Source: Lachnoanaerobaculum sp. OBRC5-5 (GTDB lineage: Bacteria > Bacillota > Clostridia > Lachnospirales > Lachnospiraceae). From it: a stretch of 64,000 bases of DNA. Both the position numbers and the translations under genes were made by a program. The stretch lies in assembly GCF_000296385.1 (NCBI RefSeq), contig NZ_JH815185.1, positions 62,001-126,000 on the forward strand, given 5' to 3'. Below, piece by piece: positions 44,550 through 53,927 of the stretch (positions are counted from its first letter, which is position 1; each line of letters begins with the position of its first letter). Under the pieces are notes generated by a model, which saw only the letters and a program-made list of their open reading frames with translations, did no database searches and was not told the origin of the DNA.

Positions 44550-45866
44550 ATGATGGAGTATAGTGAATTCAAGAAAAAATTAAAAGACAAAAAAACAATA
44601 ATAGTTTTAGATACTAATGTTATTTTAGATCTAGCAAGATATTCATTATATACAAGTAAAAATATTATGATGATATTTGACAAGTGTAGTGATTTGATAT
44701 GGATTCCGAATCAAGTTATTAATGAGTACAATAAAAATAAATATGTTGTATTTGGTGATTTGAAGAAAAGATATTCAAACTTTGAAAATAGACTAAAAAT
44801 AATTATTGATAAAAGTGAAAATAGTGTTAAAAAAGAACTTAAAACATCAGAAAGATATAATTATCCATTTATAAAAGAATATTTTGATAAGATTTTGAAA
44901 AAATTTAAAGAAGTTAGAGAAGAGATAGAAACATATAAGGATATTGTAGGAGAAGAATATAAGGTTATTTCGTTGCGTTCTAATGAATTGGAACATGATA
45001 TTGAAAAATTTGTCTCTAATTTAGGTGATAAAAATCAAATTGGTTGTAAAATAGGGTTTAAGGAAGAACTAGAAATAATAAGGGAGGGAGAATTAAGATA
45101 TAAGTATGAATTGCCACCAGGATTTAAGGATAATGGAAAAGAGGGAATAGAAAAGTTTGGAGATTTGTTTTTATGGAAAGAGATATTGAAATTACCTAGT
45201 ATAAAAGAAGTGAATAGTATTATTTTTATCACAAATGATGAAAAAGATGATTGGTGGGAAAAAGAAAAATCAAAAAAAAATAAAGAAGCAGAAGAAACAG
45301 GGATATTGATAAATCTCAGAAGCGAGTTACAAGAAGAATTTTCAGAGATTAACCCGAGAGTATCAATTGACTTTATGACAATAACTATGTTTCAAGGATA
45401 TGCATCAAAGTTGTACAATTTGCTTGAATCCCAAGTGTATATAGATTTAAATAGAGATGATGATGCTTTTATTAAGAGAGTTAATAAGAAAATAGAAGAA
45501 GATATACAAAATTTTTTATGTTTGAACTCCGAATGTTATTTAGGTTTTGGTATAGTGGTTGATTGTGTTCAAGATTGTGAGTTTATAGGGAAAAAGAATG
45601 TAAATTCATATGTATCCAATGGTGGTATATTTATAAATTATGAATTAGAATATCAGCTAGAGTTATATTGCTATACAGATGATGATTTAGATGAGGATTC
45701 ATATGATGATGTATATGTATATTTTGTAACAGTAGTTATTTCTATAGATAGATTCATTGAAAATTTAGATTTAGAAAACCTAAAGAAGAATCCTAAATAT
45801 TTAAGAGAAGACGAAGAATATGTAGATTTTGACATTATTGATTTTAAGATTTCAGACGTTATATAA
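44550..45866 (+). CDS. PIN-like nuclease (DUF4935/PIN_8-like) in the hsd locus
   Basis: A 438-aa protein. The N-terminal PIN-like domain has IIVLDTNVILDLARY (catalytic Asp), a Glu in NQVINEYNK, GDLFLWKEIL near residue 215 and IIFITNDEKDDWW near 235, the PIN_8 order of acidic residues. A helical insert (70-150) and an acidic C-terminus follow. PIN nucleases cut RNA. Its position between hsdS and hsdR suggests a passenger defence effector. The ATG at 44550 is preferred for GGGAGGGG at 44533-44540. Confidence 0.8.
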   Translation: MMEYSEFKKKLKDKKTIIVLDTNVILDLARYSLYTSKNIMMIFDKCSDLIWIPNQVINEYNKNKYVVFGDLKKRYSNFENRLKIIIDKSENSVKKELKTSERYNYPFIKEYFDKILKKFKEVREEIETYKDIVGEEYKVISLRSNELEHDIEKFVSNLGDKNQIGCKIGFKEELEIIREGELRYKYELPPGFKDNGKEGIEKFGDLFLWKEILKLPSIKEVNSIIFITNDEKDDWWEKEKSKKNKEAEETGILINLRSELQEEFSEINPRVSIDFMTITMFQGYASKLYNLLESQVYIDLNRDDDAFIKRVNKKIEEDIQNFLCLNSECYLGFGIVVDCVQDCEFIGKKNVNSYVSNGGIFINYELEYQLELYCYTDDDLDEDSYDDVYVYFVTVVISIDRFIENLDLENLKKNPKYLREDEEYVDFDIIDFKISDVI

Positions 45867-46146
45867 ACAACTGTGTTGAGTTAAATTATTTTTGTAACAG
45901 GAGTGACTAATGAATATAATTATAAAAGGTAGAAAGTGTTACAAAAAATGTTTAACCACTTCATATTCTGCCAGCATGGAACCGCAAATCCATATATACA
46001 AAACCCTAACTTTACTGTAAAATGGTCATAGTTAACGATTTTCTTAACACGATTGAGTTTTACATAAATAAAATTTTAAGAATATTTCTATAAAGTTGAG
46101 ATATTCTTTACTAAATACTACTTACTAAAACTACGGGGAGGTTTGC

Positions 46147-49100
46147 ATGGGCAACTTTGACTATTTGAAAAAGGAAAAGAGATTTGATACCTTTTCAGAT
46201 GTTGCTATTGCGGCAGAAAAAGTTTTATATATAGATCCGGGACTGTGTGTGATGAATTGCCGCAGAGCCATGGAGTTTGCTATTAAATGGATGTATTCGG
46301 TAGATGCTTCATTGACTAAACCATATCAGGACAATCTAATCAGCCTAATGAATACCGAAGAATTCAAAGATATTATTGATGCAGACCTGTTTAAGCGTAT
46401 GGATTATATACGTAAGATAGGTAATGACGGTACTCACAATGCAAGGAAGGTAACAGAGGAGAAGGCAATACTTTGTCTCGAGAATCTGCATATATTCTTT
46501 GATTTTGTGAGCTATTGTTATGCGGATAATTATGTTGAACAAAGCTTTGATAAATCACTTCTGACAAAAGAGGTTGAGCCGCCAAAGACAACTGAAATTT
46601 CCGATATAGATTTGGATAAATTGATAGCAGAGAATGCATCACTTAAGGCTTCACTTACAGAGCAGAGAGAAGAAAAGATCCAAAGCTATGTTACAAAGCC
46701 GCTTGAACTCTCAGAATATTCAACAAGAAAAATGTACATTGATGTTATGCTGGCAGATGCAGGATGGAGAGAGGGTTCTGATTGGTTAAATGAGGTAAAG
46801 ATAGATGGATTACCTACAGATTCAGGTGACGGATTTGTAGACTATGTACTTTATGATGCTTCTCACAAACCACTTGCAATAGTAGAGGCAAAGCGTACAT
46901 GTGTAGATGTTGTGGCCGGAAGAAAACAGGCAAACGACTATGCAGACGCTATTGAGAAAAAATTCGGTAGAAGACCTTGTATTTTCCTTACAAACGGATT
47001 TGAGACCAGAATAATAGATGGTGATTATCCTGAAAGAAAGGTAGCAAGCGTATATTCAAAAGAAGACTTGGAAAAGATGTTCAACTTAAGAAAAATGAGA
47101 ACATCTCTTGAAAATGTCGTTATAGATAAGAATATTGCCGGTAGATATTATCAGGAGGCGGCAATCAAGGCGGTATGTAATGCTTTTGATAAAAAACATC
47201 GTAGGAAAGCATTACTTGTTATGGCTACGGGTTCAGGAAAGACAAGAACTGTAATAGAGTTGTGTCATGTACTTCTTGATGCAGGATGGATTAAGAATAT
47301 CTTGTTCCTTGCGGACAGAACATCTTTGGTAACTCAGGCAAAGAGAGCGTTTAGAAATAATTATCCTGACCTTTCAGTAACCAATCTTTGTGATGAAAAG
47401 GATAATTATAAGGCTCATTGCGTTTTTTCTACATATCAGACTATGATGAATTGCATAGATTCGGCTAAGGAAGAGGATAGAAAAATATTTACATGCGGAC
47501 ATTTTGATCTTGTTATATGTGATGAAGCACATAGGTCTATATACAATAAATATAAAAATATTTTTACATATTTTGATGCTCCTTTGGTAGGACTTACAGC
47601 TACACCAAAAGACGATATTGATAAAAACACTTATGAAAGATTTGATCTTGAGCAGGGAGTTCCTACATACGGATATGAACTCTCACAGGCTGTAAAGGAT
47701 GGATATCTGGTTGATTTTTTTTCAGTGGAAACGAAGCTTAAGTTTATTGAGGAAGGAATTGTGTATGCGGATCTTTCAGATGAAGATAAGAGCATATATG
47801 AGAATACTTTTGAGACAGAGGATGGTTATTTACCGGAGTCAATAAGCTCATCTGCACTCAATGAGTGGATATTTAATTCTGATACTATTCGTAAAGTTCT
47901 TGATACATTTATGAAGAACGGAATTAAAATAGATTATGGACAAAAAATTGGCAAGAGCATTATTTTTGCAAAGAATCATGCACATGCTGAGAAGATTCTT
48001 GAAATCTTTAATAAAGAGTATCCACATCTAACCGGATATGCTCAGGTTATTGACAACAGGATTAAATTTGCACAGCGTATTATTGATGATTTTTCGGATG
48101 CAAATAAATTTCCTCAGATAGCTATTTCTGTAGATATGCTGGATACCGGTATTGATGTTCCGGAGGTTGTCAATCTTGTTTTCTTTAAGAAAGTAATGAG
48201 TTATGCAAAGTTCTGGCAGATGATAGGACGTGGTACAAGATTGTGTCCGGGTCTTATTGACGGAGTTGACAAGTCTAAATTTTATATTTTTGACTTTTGT
48301 GGTAATTTTGATTTCTTTAGAATAAGTAAGGGTAAGGCTACAGATAATTCTATTCCTATACAGAGTGCCATCTTTAATTTAAAGTTTGAAATTGCATATA
48401 GATTGCAGGATTTGGATTATCAGAGTGATGAGCTTAGAGCGTTTAGAAAAAGACTTGTTGAAGAGATGGTAGCAAAGGTATCAGAGCTTTCAAGAGACAG
48501 CTTTGATGTAAGGCAACATTTAAAGTTTGTGGAATTATATTCTACTGAAGAAGGTTATAATGCACTTACATTTGAAGATACTGTGTTGATAAGAGAAGAA
48601 CTTTCACCTCTTATTTTACCTGAAGATGATGAAATCAGTGCAGTGCGTTTCGATGCATTGATGTATGGCATAGAGCTTGCATGTCTTGCAGGTAAATCAT
48701 ATAAGAGGTTTGTTACTGATTTAAGGAAGAATGCGAAAAAACTTGCAAGTATTGCTAATATTACAGAAATAAATGAGCAATCAGACCTTATAGGAGATAT
48801 ATTACATACTGATTACATAGAGGGCTGTGGTGTAAACGAGTTTGAGATAATAAGAGAAAAGCTCCGTGGACTTATGAAGTATATCCCAAAGGGAGGTATT
48901 ATATATGATACTAACTTTACTGACGATATAATTTCAATAGAATGGAATGACTCTGATCTTGAAAGTGATTCGTTGAAAAACTATCGTGCAAAGGCTGAAT
49001 ATTATATTAAAGAGCATCAGGACAATGAGGCTATACAAAAGTTGAAATCTAATATTCCTTTAAGCAAGGATGATATAAAAGAACTTGAAAAAGTGCTTTG

Positions 49101-49434
49101 GTCAGAACTTGGCACAAGAGAGGAGTATGAGAAGGAATACGGGCAAAAGCCGCTTGGTGAGCTGGTAAGAGAAATAGTCGGTCTTGATATGAATGCAGCG
49201 AAGGAAGCATTTTCAGAGTATCTTGAGAACAGTAATCTTGACAGCAGACAGATTTACTTTGTAAATCAGATTGTGGAGTATATAGTTCACAATGGAATGA
49301 TGAAAGATTTATCTGTATTACAAGACGCTCCATTTACAGACCAGGGAAGTATAGTTGAGATATTTACAGATTTGGGAGTATGGGCAAATATCAAAGGTAT
49401 TATAGATAGCATTAATGAGAATGCTGCTGCGTAG
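46147..49434 (+). CDS. hsdR: Type I restriction endonuclease subunit R
   Basis: A 1095-aa HsdR that translocates DNA and cuts unmodified DNA. Residues 1-125 resemble DUF4145. The PD-(D/E)xK nuclease has Asp232, Glu247 and Lys249 (VDYVLYD, IVEAKR). The helicase has ATGSGKT (about 360-366) and DEAH (459-462), and the GRGTRLCPGL motif VI. The C-terminal region matches EcoEI-type HsdR. The order M-S-R with insertions is intact. GGGGAGG precedes the ATG. The 280-bp spacer before it could hold its promoter. Confidence 0.95.
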   Translation: MGNFDYLKKEKRFDTFSDVAIAAEKVLYIDPGLCVMNCRRAMEFAIKWMYSVDASLTKPYQDNLISLMNTEEFKDIIDADLFKRMDYIRKIGNDGTHNARKVTEEKAILCLENLHIFFDFVSYCYADNYVEQSFDKSLLTKEVEPPKTTEISDIDLDKLIAENASLKASLTEQREEKIQSYVTKPLELSEYSTRKMYIDVMLADAGWREGSDWLNEVKIDGLPTDSGDGFVDYVLYDASHKPLAIVEAKRTCVDVVAGRKQANDYADAIEKKFGRRPCIFLTNGFETRIIDGDYPERKVASVYSKEDLEKMFNLRKMRTSLENVVIDKNIAGRYYQEAAIKAVCNAFDKKHRRKALLVMATGSGKTRTVIELCHVLLDAGWIKNILFLADRTSLVTQAKRAFRNNYPDLSVTNLCDEKDNYKAHCVFSTYQTMMNCIDSAKEEDRKIFTCGHFDLVICDEAHRSIYNKYKNIFTYFDAPLVGLTATPKDDIDKNTYERFDLEQGVPTYGYELSQAVKDGYLVDFFSVETKLKFIEEGIVYADLSDEDKSIYENTFETEDGYLPESISSSALNEWIFNSDTIRKVLDTFMKNGIKIDYGQKIGKSIIFAKNHAHAEKILEIFNKEYPHLTGYAQVIDNRIKFAQRIIDDFSDANKFPQIAISVDMLDTGIDVPEVVNLVFFKKVMSYAKFWQMIGRGTRLCPGLIDGVDKSKFYIFDFCGNFDFFRISKGKATDNSIPIQSAIFNLKFEIAYRLQDLDYQSDELRAFRKRLVEEMVAKVSELSRDSFDVRQHLKFVELYSTEEGYNALTFEDTVLIREELSPLILPEDDEISAVRFDALMYGIELACLAGKSYKRFVTDLRKNAKKLASIANITEINEQSDLIGDILHTDYIEGCGVNEFEIIREKLRGLMKYIPKGGIIYDTNFTDDIISIEWNDSDLESDSLKNYRAKAEYYIKEHQDNEAIQKLKSNIPLSKDDIKELEKVLWSELGTREEYEKEYGQKPLGELVREIVGLDMNAAKEAFSEYLENSNLDSRQIYFVNQIVEYIVHNGMMKDLSVLQDAPFTDQGSIVEIFTDLGVWANIKGIIDSINENAAA

Positions 49435-49593
49435 TTATAGTATTTTGATACATATTATAATATGTAAAATCAGATACCAATGCTAAAATATTAAACTATA
49501 ATAAAGATGAGATGACATATAGATGGTTTTTTGAATATAAAGTTACATAAATATAGGATGGATTGTTGAAATTTTAGAGAATAGGAGTTATTT

Positions 49594-49806
49594 ATGGAAG
49601 CAGAGAGTAATCTTAGTAAAGAAGAAGTAGTATCTAAAATATTTGAATTATATGAAGAGTGTAAAAAATTCCCAGAATGGAATATAATAATAGATAATAT
49701 ACTTACTGCTATCGGTGATGAAAATGTGATTGAGTTTTTTGTTTCTGTTGGTGATATATTTTTAAGTCAGCAATTAAGAGAAGTAGTCAATAAAGGTATA
49801 TTTTAA
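49594..49806 (+). CDS. Small acidic hypothetical protein
   Basis: A 70-aa acidic helical protein (SKEEVVSKIFELYEECKKFPEWN) with AGGAG before the ATG. No family is recognised. It lies between hsdR and the SIR2 gene, so it could be an accessory to either. It could also be unrelated. Confidence 0.45.
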   Translation: MEAESNLSKEEVVSKIFELYEECKKFPEWNIIIDNILTAIGDENVIEFFVSVGDIFLSQQLREVVNKGIF

Positions 49807-49931
49807 TTAAAGGCTGACATGGATATTTGTACTTTATTCAATTTCTCAAAGTGTGTAGCATTAAACACATGATATACTATGTGTAGTGTAATGTCTGGAA
49901 TGTTAGAAAAGTTTGAATAGGAGGATAAACG

Positions 49932-50195
49932 ATGGATAAAAAAGACAACATGATTGTAAATCAGGAATCCCTTGCAAAAAATTATATTATTAGGGGATAG
50001 GAAGTTTTTCTTGACGTATCTGAACGTTCAAGGTCACAAAATGTGACCTTGAACAAGGTTGCTGGGAGAGGTAGTAATATTAAGCACAATACTCATGCTT
50101 TAAGAGCTGCGGAAGATCAAGTGGAGAGTTTCATGACAGAAGTGACTGATCAGACAATAGTTGTATACAAAGAATACGAAATACGTTTATTCTGA
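49932..50195 (+). pseudogene. ORF6N-like antirepressor remnant with in-frame stop
   Basis: An 88-codon frame broken by TAG at 49998-50000. The text YIIRG(stop)EVFLD matches the IRGQxVxLD opening of ORF6N-domain proteins, where the stopped position is normally Gln, so a CAG-to-TAG change explains it. Later RSQNVTL...GRG also matches the family, but the part in between is missing. It is therefore an internally deleted, nonsense-mutated phage or mobile-element gene. An AGGAGGATAA ribosome site is still present. Confidence 0.55.
50029..50051. repeat. Palindrome upstream of the SIR2-STAND gene
   Basis: Ten-base arms CAAGGTCACA and TGTGACCTTG around AAA (50029-50051). The core reappears at 52900-52919 behind the gene. 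This copy lies inside the ORF6N-like remnant and partly follows its SQNVT codons. Confidence 0.6.
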
Positions 50196-50269
50196 CAGCA
50201 TATAGTGTTATTATTGTACTATATTAGATTGTAAATAATAAATGGATTTTTGATAAATTAGGAGTGGCT

Positions 50270-52750
50270 ATGATAGATAATAAACTAGAAAAAATAGTAA
50301 AAAATGTATTGGATGGGAATGCAATCCTTTTTTTAGGTGCTGGTTTTTCAGTTGGAGCGAAAAATATTGATGATACTGATTTTCCTATGGCAGCTGGTTT
50401 GTGTAAAGAATTAATAAAACAAGGAAATATAGATATAGATGGAGAAGACGAAAAAGATCTCGAGGACTTAAGTTATATATCAACAAGGTATCTAGATGCA
50501 GGAAATACACTAAGAGATTTAATAAATATACTTAAGAAAAAATACAGTTGTTTGTGTGTAGGTGATGAGCATAAAGTTATAGCAGGAATTGATTGGAAGA
50601 GAATTTATACTACAAATTATGATGATGTAATGGAATTCGCATCAAGAAATAAAGGTATATTGAGAGAGCCAATAACATCCTCATCACGTATTTCAGAAGT
50701 ACATAATCAGAAAAATGCTGTAATACATATTAATGGTTATATTGGAGAAGTAAACGAGAATAATATTAATACTACCTTTAAGTTGACGCAACAATCATAT
50801 TTGAAAAGAACAATTACTGGTAGTGATTGGGCAGTTGCGCTACATCATGATATTGTAAATGCTAAAAGTGTTATATTTATAGGATATTCCTTGGGATATG
50901 ATATAGAACTTCAACAAATATTTTCAGAAGATTCATCATTAAAAGATAAATGCATATTTGTAACTTTTGAACCTGGCAAAAGAACATTATCAGTAATGGA
51001 GAAATTTGGAGAAGTCTATGATAAGGGGCTGCTAGAATTTAGCAAATATATACAAAAAGTTGATAAAAGCTACAATAGGTCTAAAAAAGAACATGAACTA
51101 ATCTGTCTGAGAGAATGTAAAAAGAGTAAAAGTGTTGCAAATAACATTGATTCAAATAGCATTATTGAGTTATTGTTATACGGTATAGTAGACGATGACA
51201 AGATTGCAACTAATTATAAAAATAATTATGTTGTTGAAAGGGAATGTGTTGATTCAGCTATTAAGTTTTTGAATAAAGAAGGTAAAGTTGTTATATTTCA
51301 TTCGGATTTAGCAAACGGAAAAACAGTTGTAATGAAACAAGTGGAGGAACGTTTAAAATTATTGGGACGTGTATACTATTTAGATAAATTTGATATTTCA
51401 TTATCAGACGATTTATCACATCTTGCATCAGAAAAGGGAATGCATTTTTTGTTTTTTGAAAATTATAATCAGCTAGTAGATAGCTCTATCTGGGAAATTA
51501 TACTTAGATATAATTGTAGTAATATAAAATTTGTTTTTACGGCAAGAAGTTATATAAATGATAATTTTTATGGTAGACTTATTAAGGGACTTAATTTAGA
51601 TGAAAATTCGCTGGCAATGTATGAACTGAATTTTTTAACTCAACTAGAGATACAAAGTTTTATAAATTATTTGAATCAATACAATCTGTGGGGAAGTCAG
51701 GCAGCAATGAAAATAAATAAAAAGCAGAATTTTTTGAGTAAGAAATGTAAATCTGAAATTAGAAATATTCTGTTGGAAATATATAAATCTCCAAATGTTA
51801 TTGATAAATTTAATGAAATTATAGGTATAATATGTAAAACTGAAGAGTGCAAAAAAATACTTTTGATGGCTTTCATATGTCATGTTATTGCTATAGATAT
51901 TACATATGACGATATAGAGACTATACTAGGTTTTAGAACTAATATTTTGTATTTTGATAAGTATAAAGAGATAAAAGATCTAGTGCTACTTGATCGCAAT
52001 ACTATTAAATTCAAGTCATCAAGTGTTGCATATCATATAATTGCGAATAATAGATTTAATAATGATATATTAGATATTTCATGTGAAATGGTAAATTTTT
52101 TATCAAAGCATGCATATATTCAAAAGAATATTTCTATTTTAAAATTAATTATTTCATTTTCAAATTTACGTATGATATTTAACCGAGAAGATAAAGAAAT
52201 TAATAAAATGTATATTAGATTTTATGAAAATGCAAGAAAGACTCAGTATTACTCAAAAAACCAATTTTTCTGGATTCAGTATGCACTTGCAGTTATGGAA
52301 ATTCATGATTATAGTGCAGCAGAAATATATTTAGAGACTGCGAGTGCTTTTTCAAAAGAACGATATTCTGAAGAGTCATATCAAGTTGAGAGTTTGAGAG
52401 CTAGATTGTTGTTGGAAAAAACAATATATAATAATGATAAGGAAAATGCATATAAAAATTTTGCAGAAGCTCATAAACTTATATGTTCAAATAAAACACC
52501 AGAAAGACATTATCCATATAGGCAGGTTGGACAATATATTGTTTTCTATGAAAAGTTTTATAAAATTTTTGATAATAATCAAAAAGTATCTTTTTCGTTT
52601 ATGTGTATACAAATAAAGGATAAAATGAAAGAATATATAAATAGTTCAAATCGTTATGAGAGGAATGATAGAAGTAAAAATAAAGAAATTTCTAATATTA
52701 TTTTAAAGTTAGATAATATAATTTATAACATGTGTAATAAAACTATTTGA
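50270..52750 (+). CDS. SIR2-like NADase fused to a STAND-like NTPase
   Basis: An 826-aa putative anti-phage protein. The N-terminal SIR2 domain (about 10-240) has GAG at 23-25, TTNYDD at 114-119, the catalytic His153 in VIHINGYIG and FIGYSLGYD. A P-loop NTPase follows with HSDLANGKT (about 344-352) and a Walker-B-like FLFFEN (about 391-396). The C-terminal half is helical repeat-like (TPR style) and would sense the trigger. Known SIR2-STAND proteins deplete NAD during infection. The ATG at 50270 follows AGGAG at 50260-50264. A GTG 6 bases upstream is rejected. Confidence 0.82.
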   Translation: MIDNKLEKIVKNVLDGNAILFLGAGFSVGAKNIDDTDFPMAAGLCKELIKQGNIDIDGEDEKDLEDLSYISTRYLDAGNTLRDLINILKKKYSCLCVGDEHKVIAGIDWKRIYTTNYDDVMEFASRNKGILREPITSSSRISEVHNQKNAVIHINGYIGEVNENNINTTFKLTQQSYLKRTITGSDWAVALHHDIVNAKSVIFIGYSLGYDIELQQIFSEDSSLKDKCIFVTFEPGKRTLSVMEKFGEVYDKGLLEFSKYIQKVDKSYNRSKKEHELICLRECKKSKSVANNIDSNSIIELLLYGIVDDDKIATNYKNNYVVERECVDSAIKFLNKEGKVVIFHSDLANGKTVVMKQVEERLKLLGRVYYLDKFDISLSDDLSHLASEKGMHFLFFENYNQLVDSSIWEIILRYNCSNIKFVFTARSYINDNFYGRLIKGLNLDENSLAMYELNFLTQLEIQSFINYLNQYNLWGSQAAMKINKKQNFLSKKCKSEIRNILLEIYKSPNVIDKFNEIIGIICKTEECKKILLMAFICHVIAIDITYDDIETILGFRTNILYFDKYKEIKDLVLLDRNTIKFKSSSVAYHIIANNRFNNDILDISCEMVNFLSKHAYIQKNISILKLIISFSNLRMIFNREDKEINKMYIRFYENARKTQYYSKNQFFWIQYALAVMEIHDYSAAEIYLETASAFSKERYSEESYQVESLRARLLLEKTIYNNDKENAYKNFAEAHKLICSNKTPERHYPYRQVGQYIVFYEKFYKIFDNNQKVSFSFMCIQIKDKMKEYINSSNRYERNDRSKNKEISNIILKLDNIIYNMCNKTI

Positions 52751-52801
52751 AGAATTAGGATAAGTTCAATTTTATATTACGATTTCTGTATCCGATAGTA
52801 G

Positions 52802-52885
52802 TTGAATATAACCAGATTGGAATGTAAAGTTTATAAAAGATTTGTTACAAGAGGGTATAGATAAATTTGAATATAACCAGATTGG
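52802..52885 (+). repeat. 19-bp direct repeat, two copies
   Basis: TTGAATATAACCAGATTGG occurs at 52802-52820 and 52867-52885, 65 bases apart. A degenerate third copy may lie near 52999-53015. They are in the 52751-53085 gap behind the SIR2 gene, which holds no supported gene. Confidence 0.8.
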
Positions 52886-52899
52886 GAAATAAGTTGTTC

Positions 52900-52919
52900 G
52901 GGGTCACATTTTGTGATCC
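52900..52919. repeat. Palindrome downstream of the SIR2-STAND gene
   Basis: GGGTCACATTTTGTGATCCC, nearly palindromic, shares its TCACAAAATGTGACC core (on the opposite strand) with the palindrome at 50029-50051. It lies in non-coding sequence. Confidence 0.65.
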
Positions 52920-53085
52920 CAAAAGTTCATAATTTAACATACTCAATCAGATGGTAAAACTAGAAATTTGACAACCGAACGAATATTATATAAAACCTAA
53001 ATATAGCCGGAATTGGAGTATAGAACTTAATACAGTACTTGGAGTCGTAAATATATTACTTGACTTGATTATAGGAGGACAAATA

Positions 53086-53316
53086 TTGAAGTGGGCAAAT
53101 AACTTAAAATCTATTATTGATAAAAATAGTCCCGGCAATTGCCCTGTTTGTAATAGTATAAATACGGATTATTCAATGCATATAATAGATGATAAGACAA
53201 ATATGGGATATGGTGTCATATGGTGTAATGATTGCAAAAATGCATTTCATATATCGAGGATAAAAGTATCTCCAAATATGAAAAATATCCTGGTTCCGGA
53301 AGGATTAAAGTATTAA
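53086..53316 (+). CDS. Small zinc-ribbon protein
   Basis: A 76-aa protein with two zinc-binding pairs, CPVC near residue 19 and CNDC near 51, and a helical start. The start is TTG at 53086, chosen because AGGAGG at 53073-53078 is 7 bases away. It resembles in style the zinc ribbon at 15.1 kb but not in sequence. Function unknown. Confidence 0.55.
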   Translation: MKWANNLKSIIDKNSPGNCPVCNSINTDYSMHIIDDKTNMGYGVIWCNDCKNAFHISRIKVSPNMKNILVPEGLKY

Positions 53317-53417
53317 GTAACATTAGTAGCTTATTTTTAGTTTTATAGGAATCAAACCCATAATTAATAAAAAGATAGTACAAGAATCTACGTGTTATAT
53401 ATTAGGAATAATTTTTT

Positions 53418-53807
53418 ATGAAAACTTACTATATATGGATAGCTACATTCGAAGAGAATGACTTTGAACAGTATTGGGATAATGAGCCATATGAAAATGA
53501 ATTAAAACTTTTCAAAGAGGGGCTTGGAGCTAAACCCGATATTAGCCTAAAGTGTGGATTTTGCAGGGAAACGGGATTGGAAGAACTGGATGAAAAGGAC
53601 TTTTGGTTTTGTTTTAGGGCTTCTTTATGTAATGTACGAGAGCTTGCAAAAGATTATATCTCTGATTTGGATGAATTTGAGAGGGTGTGTAATGCAAAAG
53701 GGATTTTAGAAGGAAATGTTATTTGGGGAGTAGCTGTTAAAGATTTTCCGGATTTAGATTCGGAAGGTTGCAGTAGTATGAAGTATGTAGGTATATTAAA
53801 GGTGTAA
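53418..53807 (+). CDS. Hypothetical protein, possibly Imm22-like immunity
   Basis: A 129-aa acidic protein starting YYIWIATFEENDFEQYWD, with aromatic-rich LDEKDFWFCFRASL and a C-terminal MKYVGILKV. The pattern recalls Imm22-type immunity proteins, but this is a weak impression. It stands alone with no toxin beside it. The ribosome site is poor. Confidence 0.5.
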   Translation: MKTYYIWIATFEENDFEQYWDNEPYENELKLFKEGLGAKPDISLKCGFCRETGLEELDEKDFWFCFRASLCNVRELAKDYISDLDEFERVCNAKGILEGNVIWGVAVKDFPDLDSEGCSSMKYVGILKV

Positions 53808-53927
53808 AGTTTTCTTAATTTCCTTTATTTTACTTTCTATATTGTGCTAATATATCAGAAAATAAATTTTACAAAGAATAAGTATATCAGTATTAAAATT
53901 TCAATACAGGGTATATGGGAGATATTT

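Noticed and set aside
52802-52885. CRISPR array
   Set aside because: Only two copies of a 19-bp repeat, one possible degenerate third, and no cas genes anywhere in the window.
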